This document shows, piece by piece, positions 41,768-51,630 of a DNA stretch of 64,000 nt. Positions within the stretch are counted from its first letter, which is position 1. Each line of letters starts with the position of its first letter. The stretch comes from Marinifilum sp. D737 (lineage in GTDB: Bacteria > Bacteroidota > Bacteroidia > Bacteroidales > Marinifilaceae), in the NCBI RefSeq assembly GCF_026672275.1, contig NZ_JANQCD010000017.1:36454-100453 (forward strand), in the 5' to 3' direction. Below the pieces are notes generated by a model. It had not been told where the DNA came from. It ran no database searches and saw nothing but the letters and a program-made list of their open reading frames with translations. The position numbers were made by a program, and so were the translations under genes.

Positions 41768-43549
41768 ATGCTCTCACTTGATGCGATCATTGTATTAATC
41801 GTATTGGTTTTTATTCTTATTTCCTTCTACAAAGAATGGATTGGTCCTGCCTTTACATTCTTAATAGGTGTGGTGATTTTAGGGATAAGTGGGATTTTAA
41901 CACCTTCAGAAATTCTTAGTGGCTTTGCCAACGATCAGGTTGTTGTAATTTTAATGTTGCTTCTTATTGGTGACATTATTAGGGATTTGGGAATTGTAGA
42001 AACTCTCTTTGATAAAGTATTTCAACGAGCAAATGGCTACAAAGCCTTTATGGCCCGAATGATGCTTTTGGTTGGTGGATTTTCAGCATTCTTAAACAAT
42101 ACTCCATTGGTTGCTGTAATGATGCCTTACGTGCACAGTTGGAGCAAGCGAAACAATATTTCTCCATCAAAATTACTAATTCCGCTTTCCTATGCAGCCA
42201 TTTTGGGTGGTTGTATAACTCTTATCGGAACATCAACAAACCTAATTGTAAACGGTATGGTTAAAGACCAAACCATTGTAACGGGTTTGGAATCCTTAAG
42301 CATGTTTAGTTTTGCTTATGTAGGAGTGCCAATGATGTTTATTGGGGCCGCTTATTTATTGTTTGTAAGTAAAAAATTACTTCCTGAAAAGGAGGATATT
42401 TTAGGCGATTTTTCTGAAAATACCAGGAAATATATTGTAGAAGCACATGTTAAACCCAATTCCGATTTGATTGGGAAATCCATTGAAGAGGCAGACCTTA
42501 GAAACTTAAAAGGACTTTATCTTTTCCAGATTAACAGGGGAGGAGTAAGAGTTGCAGCAGTTTCGCATGAATTTAGATTGGAGGAAGGAGATAGGCTCTT
42601 ATTTGCTGGCGACACGGAAACCATTGCAGATTTGGTGCTGCCAAATTCAGGTTTAACGCTTCCAACAGTAGGCATGCTTACTCATAAGAAGCATATCGAG
42701 GTTGTCGAAATTGTTATTTCCCACAATTCAACCCTGATTTCAAAAACTGTAAAAGAGGCCAATTTTAGAGGGCAATTCGATGCTGCGGTAATTGGAATCC
42801 ATAGAAATGGAGGCAGAGTTAGTGGAAAAATTGGAGAGGTAAAATTACGTGCTGGTGACGTTCTGTTGTTGCTTGGTGGTGATGACTTTGTAGAAAGAAC
42901 GCATCGTATTCAAGATTTTTACTTTATCTCTAAAGTAAAAGAATTCAGAAAGCAGGAAGGATATAAAATTGGTTTATTGCTGGGAGGAACAGTCTTGGCA
43001 GTAATATTATCCGCTTTAAATATTGTACCACTCTTTATGACCTTGATTGTAATGATCATTGTAATTTTGGGCTTGAAGATATCCAACCCTAAGGATATTG
43101 CCAGGATGGTAGATTTTAATTTGGCACTGATCATATCCCTCTCGCTGGCTTTTGGAACCGCCATGATAAAATCAGGATTGGCAGAGATTATTGCAGATTT
43201 ATTAATATCCGTATTTCTTCCATTGGGTAAGGTGGGAGTGCTGTTTGGAATTTACTTGATTACCTCTGTTTTAGCTGCTTACATTACCAATAAGGCAGCT
43301 GTGGCAATTGTTTTCCCTATTTCATTAACAATGGCCTTAAGCTTGCATTTGGATCCCGAGCCATTTGTACTAATTGTGGCTTTTGCAGCTGCAGCTAATT
43401 TTATGACTCCTATTGGATATCAAACGAATATCATGGTCTACGGTCCGGGAGGTTATTCGTTTAAAGATTTCTTCAAAATAGGATTTCCCCTAACAATCAT
43501 TTACATGATTTTTACAGTTTTGATTCTGTCATACATTTATTTTTATTAA
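41768..43549 (+). CDS. SLC13-family anion permease with two TrkA-C (RCK_C) domains
   Basis: This inner-membrane carrier probably takes up sulfate or another divalent anion. Seen: 593 residues; an N-terminal set of membrane helices with the SLC13/DASS motifs LNNTPLVAVMMPYVHSW (about 114-130) and GTSTNLIVNG (about 156-165), then two cytoplasmic RCK_C domains (about 225-305 and 315-390; DLIGKSIEEADLRNLKGL and EGDRLLFAGD, then AGDVLLLLGGDDF), and a C-terminal helix set with ITNKAAVAIVFPIS and MTPIGYQTN. The next gene is a CysQ-like phosphatase 43 bp on, a pairing that supports sulfate as the substrate. Confidence 0.9.
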   Translation: MLSLDAIIVLIVLVFILISFYKEWIGPAFTFLIGVVILGISGILTPSEILSGFANDQVVVILMLLLIGDIIRDLGIVETLFDKVFQRANGYKAFMARMMLLVGGFSAFLNNTPLVAVMMPYVHSWSKRNNISPSKLLIPLSYAAILGGCITLIGTSTNLIVNGMVKDQTIVTGLESLSMFSFAYVGVPMMFIGAAYLLFVSKKLLPEKEDILGDFSENTRKYIVEAHVKPNSDLIGKSIEEADLRNLKGLYLFQINRGGVRVAAVSHEFRLEEGDRLLFAGDTETIADLVLPNSGLTLPTVGMLTHKKHIEVVEIVISHNSTLISKTVKEANFRGQFDAAVIGIHRNGGRVSGKIGEVKLRAGDVLLLLGGDDFVERTHRIQDFYFISKVKEFRKQEGYKIGLLLGGTVLAVILSALNIVPLFMTLIVMIIVILGLKISNPKDIARMVDFNLALIISLSLAFGTAMIKSGLAEIIADLLISVFLPLGKVGVLFGIYLITSVLAAYITNKAAVAIVFPISLTMALSLHLDPEPFVLIVAFAAAANFMTPIGYQTNIMVYGPGGYSFKDFFKIGFPLTIIYMIFTVLILSYIYFY

Positions 43550-43592
43550 TAGATAAGCGCATAGAATAAAGTAATATTACGACAATCTATTC

Positions 43593-44402
43593 ATGAATTT
43601 TAGTAGAAGAAAAAAGCTTTTGATTGAAGCCATTTCGGCATCATTATTGGCAGGAGAAGAAATCCTGAAAGTATATGAATCCAAAGATTTTGAGATACAA
43701 TTAAAATCGGATAATACACCTTTAACCATAGCTGACCAAAGAGCTCATAATGCCATAGTTTCTGTTATCGAAAACTTGGGAATTCCTATTTTAAGCGAGG
43801 AAGGTGAGCATTTGAATTATGAGGAGAGGCAGAAATGGGAGCAATGTTGGATTGTTGATCCGCTTGACGGAACCAAAGAATTCATAAAGCGGAATGATGA
43901 GTTTACGGTGAATATTGCTCTGGTTATTAAGGAAACCCCAGTGGCTGGTGTGATATACGTTCCTGTATATGAACAGCTGTATTTTGCTGATATGGAATTA
44001 GGTGCTTATCGAGTGGATCAGATAAGAGATTGGGATAAAGATTTGGATGCCTTGGTTCAAAAAGCTCACAAACTTCCTTTGGAACAAAATCGCAGTGAAA
44101 CATTTATTGTTGGTTCCCGATCGCATATGAATGAAGAAACCAAACAGTTTATTGTGAATTGGAAGCAAGATAAAAAAGAGGTGAAGTTAATTTCGAAAGG
44201 AAGTTCACTAAAACTTTGTATGATTGCGGAAAATGAGGCAGATGTTTATCCAAGGTTTGGTCCGATTATGGAGTGGGATACAGCTGCTGGTCATGCAATT
44301 GTTAAAGCTTCGGGAGGTAAAGTATTGCAATATAATACCAATATAGAATTAAAATATAACAAGAAGGACTTGATGAATCCGAGCTTTATTTGTACTCGTT
44401 AG
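43593..44402 (+). CDS. cysQ: 3'(2'),5'-bisphosphate nucleotidase (CysQ)
   Basis: CysQ removes 3'-phosphoadenosine 5'-phosphate left by sulfate assimilation and sulfotransfer. Seen: 269 residues of the inositol-monophosphatase fold; ILSEEGE (about 68-74), the metal motif WIVDPLDGTKEFIKRNDEFTVNIAL (about 87-111) and the C-terminal EWDTAAGHAIVKASGG (about 227-242). The K-E-F after DGT is typical of CysQ rather than SuhB. It lies downstream of the SLC13 permease, probably in one operon. The ATP-sulfurylase genes (cysDN) are not in the window. Confidence 0.92.
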   Translation: MNFSRRKKLLIEAISASLLAGEEILKVYESKDFEIQLKSDNTPLTIADQRAHNAIVSVIENLGIPILSEEGEHLNYEERQKWEQCWIVDPLDGTKEFIKRNDEFTVNIALVIKETPVAGVIYVPVYEQLYFADMELGAYRVDQIRDWDKDLDALVQKAHKLPLEQNRSETFIVGSRSHMNEETKQFIVNWKQDKKEVKLISKGSSLKLCMIAENEADVYPRFGPIMEWDTAAGHAIVKASGGKVLQYNTNIELKYNKKDLMNPSFICTR

Positions 44403-44448
44403 ATTCATTGGAAATTAACCTATAAATCAACCTACAACTAAAAAACAA

Positions 44449-47250
44449 ATGAAAAATTTATTGAAAGCCGTATTGGTCTGTTTGCTTATGGTTCAGGCAA
44501 CAGCTTATGCGCAAAAAGTTCCATTGAAGCATACCGATTACGATGGATGGAAAAATTTAAAGAACCAGCAGGTTTCTGACAATGGAGAATGGATATCTTA
44601 TGAAGTAAATCCACAAAAAGGGGACGGATTTCTTTATTTGTATCAGATAAAAACGAAAAAGTTAGATTCTATTGCCAGAGGTTTTAATGCTGAATTTTCA
44701 CCAAAATCGGAAATCTTAACTTTTAGAATTAAAGCTCAGTACGACACAGTTCGTCAGGCTAAATTAGATAAAGTTGACAAGAAGGATTTGCCAAAAGATT
44801 CTATTGGAATTTGGAATTTAAGCAATAAAGAATTGGTGAAATTACCAGAGTTAAAGTCTTTCCAAATGCCTGAGGAAAATGGGGATTGGATGGCTTACTA
44901 CCTGGAAATGCCAAAGGAAAAAAAAGATAGTTTAGCGAAGGACTCTGTAGAAGTTAAAAAGCCTAAGCAAAAGAATGGTAAAGACAAGATTAAAAAGGGT
45001 AAGCTTATTATCAAGAACTTTGTAAATGGTAAGGAATTTAACTTTGAAGATGTAACCAATTATGCGCTATCCAGAAATGGAAATGCTGTAAACTTTATTC
45101 AGTCGGTTGGTGATAGCACCCAAACTGTATTGGTTAAAACCTTCGATGGAAAAACAGAGAAAGTAAATCAGGTATTCGAGAAAGTGGGAGAAGCGGATAA
45201 AGCTACAATTGCTGCAAATGGAGACCAGATTTCCTTTATTTTCTCTGCCGATACAAGCAAAAACAAATGTTACGAATTGTATTATGGCGACCTGAAAAAC
45301 AATAGCAAGCGTATTGTTGATACTTTGTCTCGTGAGGTTCAGGTGAATTGGACAGTAAGTAAAAATGGAAGAATATCTTTCTCGAGAGATGGGGAGAAAC
45401 TTTACTTTGGCCTTGCTCCAAAGCCGGAAAAAGAGGTGAAGGATAGTTTGTTGGATGAGGAGAAATACCATGTAGATGTATGGAACTGGAAAGATCCATT
45501 GCTGCAGCCACAGCAAAAAGTTCAGGCCGAGAAAGAGAAAAAGCGCACATGGATGGCTGTTTACCATACCAAAAACAACAAACTGGTTCAGCTGGCAGAT
45601 AAAGATATGCGTAGTGTTGAATTGTATGATCATGGAAACTCTGAATTGGCATTGGGAAGTTCACCTCTGCCATATCAACAATTAACTTCGTGGGACGATT
45701 GGTATTCCGATTATTACCTTGTAAATACCAACACTGGTAAAAGAGAATTAATCCTGGAAAAGAAAAATTCAGATGTGAGCATTTCTCCTGCACAGAAATA
45801 TTTATTGTGGTACGAAACGCAGGATAGTATTTGGTATTCTTACCAGCTTGAAAGCAAAAAAACAATTGCTTTAACTGAGAAAATCAATGCTAATTTCTAC
45901 AGTGAAACACATGATACTCCAAACGATCCAAGCCCGTATGGATTAGTTGGGTGGACCAAAGGCGATAAGAATGTAATTATTCAGGATCGTTATGATTTTT
46001 GGATGATTGATCCTTCGGGAACCAAGCCTGCAATAAACCTAACAAACGGTTATGGGCGCAGGAACAACATCCGTTTCGATTACGTGAAACTTGACGATGA
46101 GGAATTGTTTATTGATTTGAAGAAGCCGGTTTTGTTAGGGGCATTCCACGAGTTCAATAAAAAATCTGGTTATTTTAAATTGCAAAAGGAAGACGATCCG
46201 AAAGAAATTCTATTCGAGGACACAAAGTTGTATGCAGTTGAGAAGGCAAAATCTGCTGAACAAATCATGTTTAAAAGATCAACTTTCGTTGATTATCCAA
46301 ACCTTTGGATCAGTAACTTGAATTTTGCCAACCAAACTCAAGTGTCTGATGCCAATCCGCAACAGAAGAATATCAACTGGGGAAGTGTTGAATTGGTTGA
46401 CTGGACATCGGGAGATGGAGAAAAGCTGCAAGGTTTATTATACAAACCAGAAGATTTCGACCCAAACAAAAAATACCCAATGTTGGTGTATTTTTACGAA
46501 AGAACTTCCGATCGTTTACACAATTACCATGTGCCACAACCAAACTGGTCTATCATTAATCCAAGTTATTGTGTAAGTAATGGCTACCTTATTTTTATGC
46601 CGGATATCACTTATCACAAGCCTGGATATCCGGGCGAATCGGCTTATAGTTCAATTGTTACCGGAACATTGACAATGATGGATCGTTATGATTTTATCGA
46701 TAAAGAAAATGTTGCCTTGCAAGGACAAAGTTGGGGTGGATACCAAATTGCTTATTTGGTAACCAGAACCGACTTGTACAAATGTGCAATGGCTGGAGCT
46801 CCGGTTAGTAACATGACTTCAGCTTATGGTGGAATTCGTTGGGGGAGTGGAATGAGCCGTATGTTCCAATACGAGCGCACACAAAGTAGAATTGGAGGAA
46901 CACTTTGGAACAGTACTTTGCAGTACATCGAAAATTCGCCGGTTTTCTTTGCGCCAAAAATTAAAACTCCGCTTTTAATCATGCATAATGATAATGATGG
47001 TGCAGTGCCATGGTACCAGGGAATTGAGTTGTTTGTAGCAATGCGACGTTTGCAAAAACCATGTTGGATGCTAACTTACAACAACGAGGAGCATAACCTA
47101 AGAAAACGTCCGAATAGAATGGACTTATCAATTAGAACCATGCAATTCTTCGATTATTATTTGAAAGGAAAACCTGCTCCGGTTTGGATGATTGATGGAA
47201 TTCCTGCACTTAAGAAAGGAAAAATGGATGGTTACGACTTAAAGAAATAG
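44449..47250 (+). CDS. Exported S9 (prolyl oligopeptidase family) serine peptidase
   Basis: This is a periplasmic or surface peptidase that would cut short peptides. Seen: 933 residues; signal peptide MKNLLKAVLVCLLMVQATAYA; a long beta-propeller half (WKNLKNQQVSDNGEWISYEV and further blades, with a Lys-rich insertion KKPKQKNGKDKIKKGK at about 165-190); a C-terminal alpha/beta-hydrolase (about 650-933) with the nucleophile in LQGQSWGGYQIAY (Ser about 761), Asp in HNDNDGAVPW (about 848) and His in NNEEHNLRKRPN (about 881). Its length exceeds the usual 650-700 of DPP-IV-like enzymes because of the extended propeller. A single-gene unit with a terminator. Confidence 0.93.
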   Translation: MKNLLKAVLVCLLMVQATAYAQKVPLKHTDYDGWKNLKNQQVSDNGEWISYEVNPQKGDGFLYLYQIKTKKLDSIARGFNAEFSPKSEILTFRIKAQYDTVRQAKLDKVDKKDLPKDSIGIWNLSNKELVKLPELKSFQMPEENGDWMAYYLEMPKEKKDSLAKDSVEVKKPKQKNGKDKIKKGKLIIKNFVNGKEFNFEDVTNYALSRNGNAVNFIQSVGDSTQTVLVKTFDGKTEKVNQVFEKVGEADKATIAANGDQISFIFSADTSKNKCYELYYGDLKNNSKRIVDTLSREVQVNWTVSKNGRISFSRDGEKLYFGLAPKPEKEVKDSLLDEEKYHVDVWNWKDPLLQPQQKVQAEKEKKRTWMAVYHTKNNKLVQLADKDMRSVELYDHGNSELALGSSPLPYQQLTSWDDWYSDYYLVNTNTGKRELILEKKNSDVSISPAQKYLLWYETQDSIWYSYQLESKKTIALTEKINANFYSETHDTPNDPSPYGLVGWTKGDKNVIIQDRYDFWMIDPSGTKPAINLTNGYGRRNNIRFDYVKLDDEELFIDLKKPVLLGAFHEFNKKSGYFKLQKEDDPKEILFEDTKLYAVEKAKSAEQIMFKRSTFVDYPNLWISNLNFANQTQVSDANPQQKNINWGSVELVDWTSGDGEKLQGLLYKPEDFDPNKKYPMLVYFYERTSDRLHNYHVPQPNWSIINPSYCVSNGYLIFMPDITYHKPGYPGESAYSSIVTGTLTMMDRYDFIDKENVALQGQSWGGYQIAYLVTRTDLYKCAMAGAPVSNMTSAYGGIRWGSGMSRMFQYERTQSRIGGTLWNSTLQYIENSPVFFAPKIKTPLLIMHNDNDGAVPWYQGIELFVAMRRLQKPCWMLTYNNEEHNLRKRPNRMDLSIRTMQFFDYYLKGKPAPVWMIDGIPALKKGKMDGYDLKK

Positions 47251-47272
47251 AACCTGATATTAAAATATAAGG

Positions 47273-47302
47273 ATGCGTCTCAGTTTTGAGGCGCATTTTT
47301 TA
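47273..47302 (+). terminator. Terminator after the S9 peptidase gene
   Basis: ATGCGTCTCA pairs with TGAGGCGCAT (one G-U pair) around GTTT, followed by six T. Confidence 0.92.
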
Positions 47303-47638
47303 TGAAATGATTTTTGTTTGGTAAAAAAAAGAGAGTTTTTCATTTTTGGGAAAATATGAATTAAAAAAAACACCTTTATCCTGAGAGAATAAAGGTGTTC
47401 ATATTAACCCTAATTGTTAGTTAAGTGTGTTGTGTTTGTTTAGCTATTAAATAGCCGACATTATATGAGTATTTGTTGTTGTTTCCAGTGTTATATACTG
47501 ACAAAGTAAAGGTCTTTCCGATAAAAAACATAGTGTTTTTGTTTAAATAAGTAAAAATTACCGATATTGTGACGCTTAATAGATAAAACTACTTTTACGT
47601 TTCCGCAAACGTTATAAATCAGAGTAAAAATTTCTTTT
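47303..47638. other. 336-bp spacer containing an orphan minus-strand terminator
   Basis: Apart from the hairpin at 47363-47399 and a TTAACCCTAA motif beside it (47404-47413), the stretch has no gene on either strand. A long GT/T-rich tract follows. See the entry for the hairpin. Confidence 0.5.
47363..47399 (-). terminator. Strong hairpin with T-run on the minus strand, no minus-strand gene upstream
   Basis: AACACCTTTAT (47369-47379) pairs with ATAAAGGTGTT (47389-47399) over 11 perfect pairs around CCTGAGAGA; on the minus strand eight T follow. The next gene in either direction is on the plus strand, so an unannotated minus-strand transcript starting between about 47400 and 47640 may end here. 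Confidence 0.7.
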
Positions 47639-48100
47639 ATGGATAAGCTTGATCAGACAGATAAAACCATTCTTAGAATATTGCAAACCGACTCAAAAAA
47701 AACGGCAAAAGAGATTGCAAGTATGCTGAATCTAACTCCTTCGCCCGTGTATGAGAGAATCAGAAGACTGGAAAATCAGGGATTCATTAAAAAATATGTG
47801 GCCATTCTCGATAAAAAAAGAATTGAGCGAAGTGTTACGGCCATTTGTCAGGTTTCCATGCGTTATCACGATGAGACATTTATTGATGAATTTGAAGAGC
47901 AAATTCAGGATTTAAAGGAGGTTCAAGAGTGTTACCACATGGCAGGTCAGGTCGATTTTATTTTAAAAATTCATGTAAAAAGCCTTGAAGATTATCATGA
48001 ATTTGTTCGTTATAAGTTATCTAAAATAAAAAATATTGGTGTGCTGAATAGTACATTTGTTATTAAAGAAATAAAGCATAGTTCCGAATACTACATTTAA
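47639..48100 (+). CDS. Lrp/AsnC-family transcriptional regulator
   Basis: Lrp/AsnC proteins bind DNA as dimers or octamers and respond to amino acids. Seen: 153 residues; N-terminal helix-turn-helix (LDQTDKTILRILQTDSKKTAKEIASMLNLTPSPVYERIRRLENQGFI, about 3-50), then the RAM/AsnC ligand domain (ERSVTAICQVSMRY, VQECYHMAGQVDFILKIHVKSLEDYHEFVRYKLSKI, about 60-135). Full length for the family. It stands alone; the target is not evident. Autoregulation from the AT-rich upstream spacer would be normal for the family. Confidence 0.95.
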   Translation: MDKLDQTDKTILRILQTDSKKTAKEIASMLNLTPSPVYERIRRLENQGFIKKYVAILDKKRIERSVTAICQVSMRYHDETFIDEFEEQIQDLKEVQECYHMAGQVDFILKIHVKSLEDYHEFVRYKLSKIKNIGVLNSTFVIKEIKHSSEYYI

Positions 48101-48199
48101 TTTAATTCCTGAACTCTTTTGCCAATTAGATTAAATACTTGACGTGATTTTTACTAACTTAGTATGGATTGCGAATTTGGTATTTAATGTAAATCAGGA

Positions 48200-51100
48200 A
48201 TGTCGGAAAGTTTTGAGAATATATCGCCGGATGAATTTGAAAAGCGACTGTTTGAGTATCAGGAACAGATAGAGCAATTGCAAATGCAGATATCTGCTCT
48301 GGATTCTGAAAATACTTATTTGGCAAATGAGCTTAAAAATACCAGAACCAACGACGAGTACAATCTACTTTTTAAATCTACAGGACAGGGTATTATTATC
48401 AGAGATGCAGATGGAAAAATAAGTTATGCAAATCCAGCGGCATCGAATATATTGGGACAGCCCATTAAAGATTTACTCGGAGTTGACAGCTTTGAGCCAA
48501 GAATAAATAATATTTTGCCCGATGGTTCCCCGATGGATGCAAATGCTCATCCTGCAAAACTAGCATTGGATACACGAAAAGAAATTACGCGGACTACTTT
48601 AGGTGTGTTTAATCCGGAAAAGCAGGATTACATTTGGATAAGTGTTACAGCAACGCCAATGTTGGATAGGCAGACCAGTAAACCTACAAAGGTTTTTACG
48701 ATTTTTGAGGACATTACAGCAAAAATTGATGCTGATCAGCAGATTAAAAATAGCGAAGCCAAAGCCAAAGCCTTGCTTGAAACCATACCTGATTTAATTA
48801 TTCGGATAACGCGAGATGGCAAGATTATTGACTTGCACGGAAAGCCTAATGGATTATTTACATATCCCCAAAGTATTGATCATTTGAATATCAGGAAATT
48901 GTTCGATCAAGAGTTGAGAGAAAAATTCTTGGAGGCTATGGAAGATGCTTTTGATTCAAGACAAGTTCAAATATTTGATTATCGAAAAAATATTGATAAT
49001 AAGGGTGTTTGCTTTTATGAATTTCGTTTAAGTTCGATTGGAGAAAGAGAGGTTACGGTAATCATACGAGACATCACAGAGCAAAAACGTTCGCAGCGAA
49101 AAGTGATTGAAGCTACAAGAAGGTTAACGACTTTAATTGGAAATCTAAAAGGGATGGCATATCGCTGTTTGGTTGATGAATACTGGACGATGTTGTTTGT
49201 AAGTGAAGGAGTGAATGAACTCACAGGTTATACTTCTGAAGAGTTGAATTACAATGCGAGTATATCTTATAATGACGTTATTCATCCCGATGATAGAGAA
49301 TATGTAAGTAAAGAAGTTGATGAGGCTGGTGAAAAAGACCAACGATTTTCTCTGGAATATAGAATCATTACAAAATCAGGGAAACTAAAGTGGGTTTTCG
49401 AGCAAGGACTAACCATAAAAGATCGTTTGGGTAGACCTTTGTTTATAGAAGGATATATTACTGATATAACGGATAGAAAATTAGTAGAGCAAAAGCTGAC
49501 ATTGAGCGAGAGTAAGTTTCGTTTGTTGTTTAATTCCTTAAATGAAGCAGTTTTTGTACATCCATGGAAAGGTGAAGGTCTTGAGAATTTTATAGAAGTA
49601 AATGATACAGCTGTTGATCGTTATGGTTATACCAAAGAGGAATTTAGAAATCTAAGTCCAAAAGATATTGTTCGCAAAGGTGTATTGAGCAAAGAGAAAG
49701 TCTCTGAAATAAGAGAAATTATTGAGGAATTGGGTAGTTTCTTTATGCGTACATGGCATTGCACTAAGGATGGATTGGAGTTTCCTGTTGAGTTAACGGC
49801 AAACCTTATCGATCTTAATGGGGAAAAGTATATTCAGACGGTAGTTCGCGACATTAGCAAGCAGAAAAAAGCAGAGAGTGAATTGGCCCGAAAGACAAGG
49901 ATCGAAAAACTTCTCAGTAAAATATCTGCCGAGCTAGTGAGTGCTTCTGTTGAGGATATTAATAAAGCGATTGATGCCGCGATAGAGAAAATTGCCAGTC
50001 ATACAAAGGCTGATAGAGCCTACATGTACTTGGTAAGCAAGAATCAAAAATATTTGGAAAGAACACATGAATGGTTTTCCAATGAGAAGGTAGCTCGGTT
50101 TGATAACCCAAAGTTGATGTTGAGCGAGGGTTTTTCTTGGTGGATAGAAAGGTTTCGAAAGCATAAAAATTTTGTAGTAAATGATATTAAAAAATTACCA
50201 TCTCATGCATTTGGGAATTTCGAATATGATCCCAGGAAAGTAGTTAAGTCTCTGTTGGTGTTTCCGTTAATTACCCAGGAAAATATACTTGGCTGTGTAG
50301 TGTTTGATGTAGTAACTCAATCAAAAAAGTGGAATAAAACCGATGTGATTCATATTAAAACTTTTGCAGATATGTTGGCTGGGGTTCTTAGTAGAAAGAG
50401 GTACGAACAGGAACTGATTTTTGCAAAAGAAAAGGCCGAAGAGAGTGATCAGTTAAAATCAACATTTTTAGCTTCAATGTCTCATGAGTTAAGAACGCCT
50501 TTGAATGCGATTATTGGGTTTAGTACATTGTTGAAACCGGAATCGCCACCCGATAAAATAGAGAAATGGAATGGTATTGTGAAAGCCAGTGGCAAACACC
50601 TGCTAAAAATTATTGAATCTATTTTCGATGTTTCGTTATTGCAAGCTAAGGAGGTGAAATTAAATATTGATCAGTTTTCATTGCTTGAAATGTTTAATAC
50701 CATCCAGCAGTATGTAAAAGCTGAGGTGAAAAAGTTCAATAAAACAGAATTGGGAATCAACTTTAAGTCCTGCAGCGAATGTGATATTTTTATTACCTCG
50801 GACAGGACCAAAGTAATGCAGTTGATAACAAATCTACTAAATAATGCCATTAAGTATACAGATTCAGGGCAAATTGATTATGGATGCAAGATTCATGATA
50901 ATAATATTGTATTCTTTGTGTCGGATACTGGAATTGGTATTTCTGAAGAGCATAAAGAAGTTATATTTGATATTTTCCGCCAGGTAGAAGAGCCATATTG
51001 GGGATTGCAATCTGGTGTTGGCCTTGGTTTGGCAATTTGTAAAGAAATAGCAAATTTATTGGGTGGTGAACTTTGGTTGGAGTCTGAAAAAGGCAAAGGA

Positions 51101-51559
51101 TCGTGTTTCTATTTTAAATTAAACGATGTGGTAAGCATACCTGACTCTAAGGAATGCGAAATGCTAAGCTCCATAAAGTCACCAAACTTGAAAGGTAAAA
51201 GTATTTTGATTGTCGAGGATGTTGAGATAAATTTTGATTTACTGGATGAGATATTAATTCCTACCCAAGCAAAGATTTTGTGGGCAAAGAACGGTGTTGC
51301 TGCAGTAGGTATGGTGCAATCGCATCCGGAAATTGATTTGGTTTTGATGGATGTTAAAATGCCTCATTTGGATGGATATCATGCAACTAAAAAAATATTG
51401 GAACAAAAACCAAGTGTGCCAATTATTGCACAAACGGCTTATGCATTAAAAGGAGATAGGCAAAAAGCAATAGATTCTGGTTGTGTTGCATATATTACAA
51501 AGCCCATCGATAGAGTTAAGCTTTTTGAGTTGTTGCAAAGTCATATTGCAGATATTTAG
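48200..51559 (+). CDS. Hybrid sensor histidine kinase with PAS domains, GAF domain and receiver
   Basis: This is a soluble multi-sensor two-component kinase. Seen in 1119 residues: an N-terminal coiled coil (about 10-45, EKRLFEYQEQIEQLQMQISAL), about four PAS domains (starting near 52, 190, 310 and 430, each closed by a PAC-like stretch such as VFTIFEDITAK, EVTVIIRDITEQK, LFIEGYITDITDRK, YIQTVVRDISKQK), a GAF domain (about 570-735), HisKA with FLASMSHELRTPLNAIIGF (His about 762), HATPase with NLLNNAIKYTDSG and DTGIGI, and a receiver (ILIVEDVEINFD, LVLMDVKMPHLDGY with Asp about 1051, Lys in YITKPID). No membrane segment or output domain, so it may act on a separate partner. Confidence 0.94.
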   Translation: MSESFENISPDEFEKRLFEYQEQIEQLQMQISALDSENTYLANELKNTRTNDEYNLLFKSTGQGIIIRDADGKISYANPAASNILGQPIKDLLGVDSFEPRINNILPDGSPMDANAHPAKLALDTRKEITRTTLGVFNPEKQDYIWISVTATPMLDRQTSKPTKVFTIFEDITAKIDADQQIKNSEAKAKALLETIPDLIIRITRDGKIIDLHGKPNGLFTYPQSIDHLNIRKLFDQELREKFLEAMEDAFDSRQVQIFDYRKNIDNKGVCFYEFRLSSIGEREVTVIIRDITEQKRSQRKVIEATRRLTTLIGNLKGMAYRCLVDEYWTMLFVSEGVNELTGYTSEELNYNASISYNDVIHPDDREYVSKEVDEAGEKDQRFSLEYRIITKSGKLKWVFEQGLTIKDRLGRPLFIEGYITDITDRKLVEQKLTLSESKFRLLFNSLNEAVFVHPWKGEGLENFIEVNDTAVDRYGYTKEEFRNLSPKDIVRKGVLSKEKVSEIREIIEELGSFFMRTWHCTKDGLEFPVELTANLIDLNGEKYIQTVVRDISKQKKAESELARKTRIEKLLSKISAELVSASVEDINKAIDAAIEKIASHTKADRAYMYLVSKNQKYLERTHEWFSNEKVARFDNPKLMLSEGFSWWIERFRKHKNFVVNDIKKLPSHAFGNFEYDPRKVVKSLLVFPLITQENILGCVVFDVVTQSKKWNKTDVIHIKTFADMLAGVLSRKRYEQELIFAKEKAEESDQLKSTFLASMSHELRTPLNAIIGFSTLLKPESPPDKIEKWNGIVKASGKHLLKIIESIFDVSLLQAKEVKLNIDQFSLLEMFNTIQQYVKAEVKKFNKTELGINFKSCSECDIFITSDRTKVMQLITNLLNNAIKYTDSGQIDYGCKIHDNNIVFFVSDTGIGISEEHKEVIFDIFRQVEEPYWGLQSGVGLGLAICKEIANLLGGELWLESEKGKGSCFYFKLNDVVSIPDSKECEMLSSIKSPNLKGKSILIVEDVEINFDLLDEILIPTQAKILWAKNGVAAVGMVQSHPEIDLVLMDVKMPHLDGYHATKKILEQKPSVPIIAQTAYALKGDRQKAIDSGCVAYITKPIDRVKLFELLQSHIADI

Positions 51560-51630
51560 TTGACTTATTCTAAATATTTTTAATATTCGATAAAAATTCA
51601 CAGATTTGCCTCGCACTAAAACAATATATT

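Noticed and set aside
45067..45865. Two long overlapping minus-strand frames within the S9 peptidase gene
   Set aside because: They lie opposite a well-supported gene, lack domains and look like antisense shadows.
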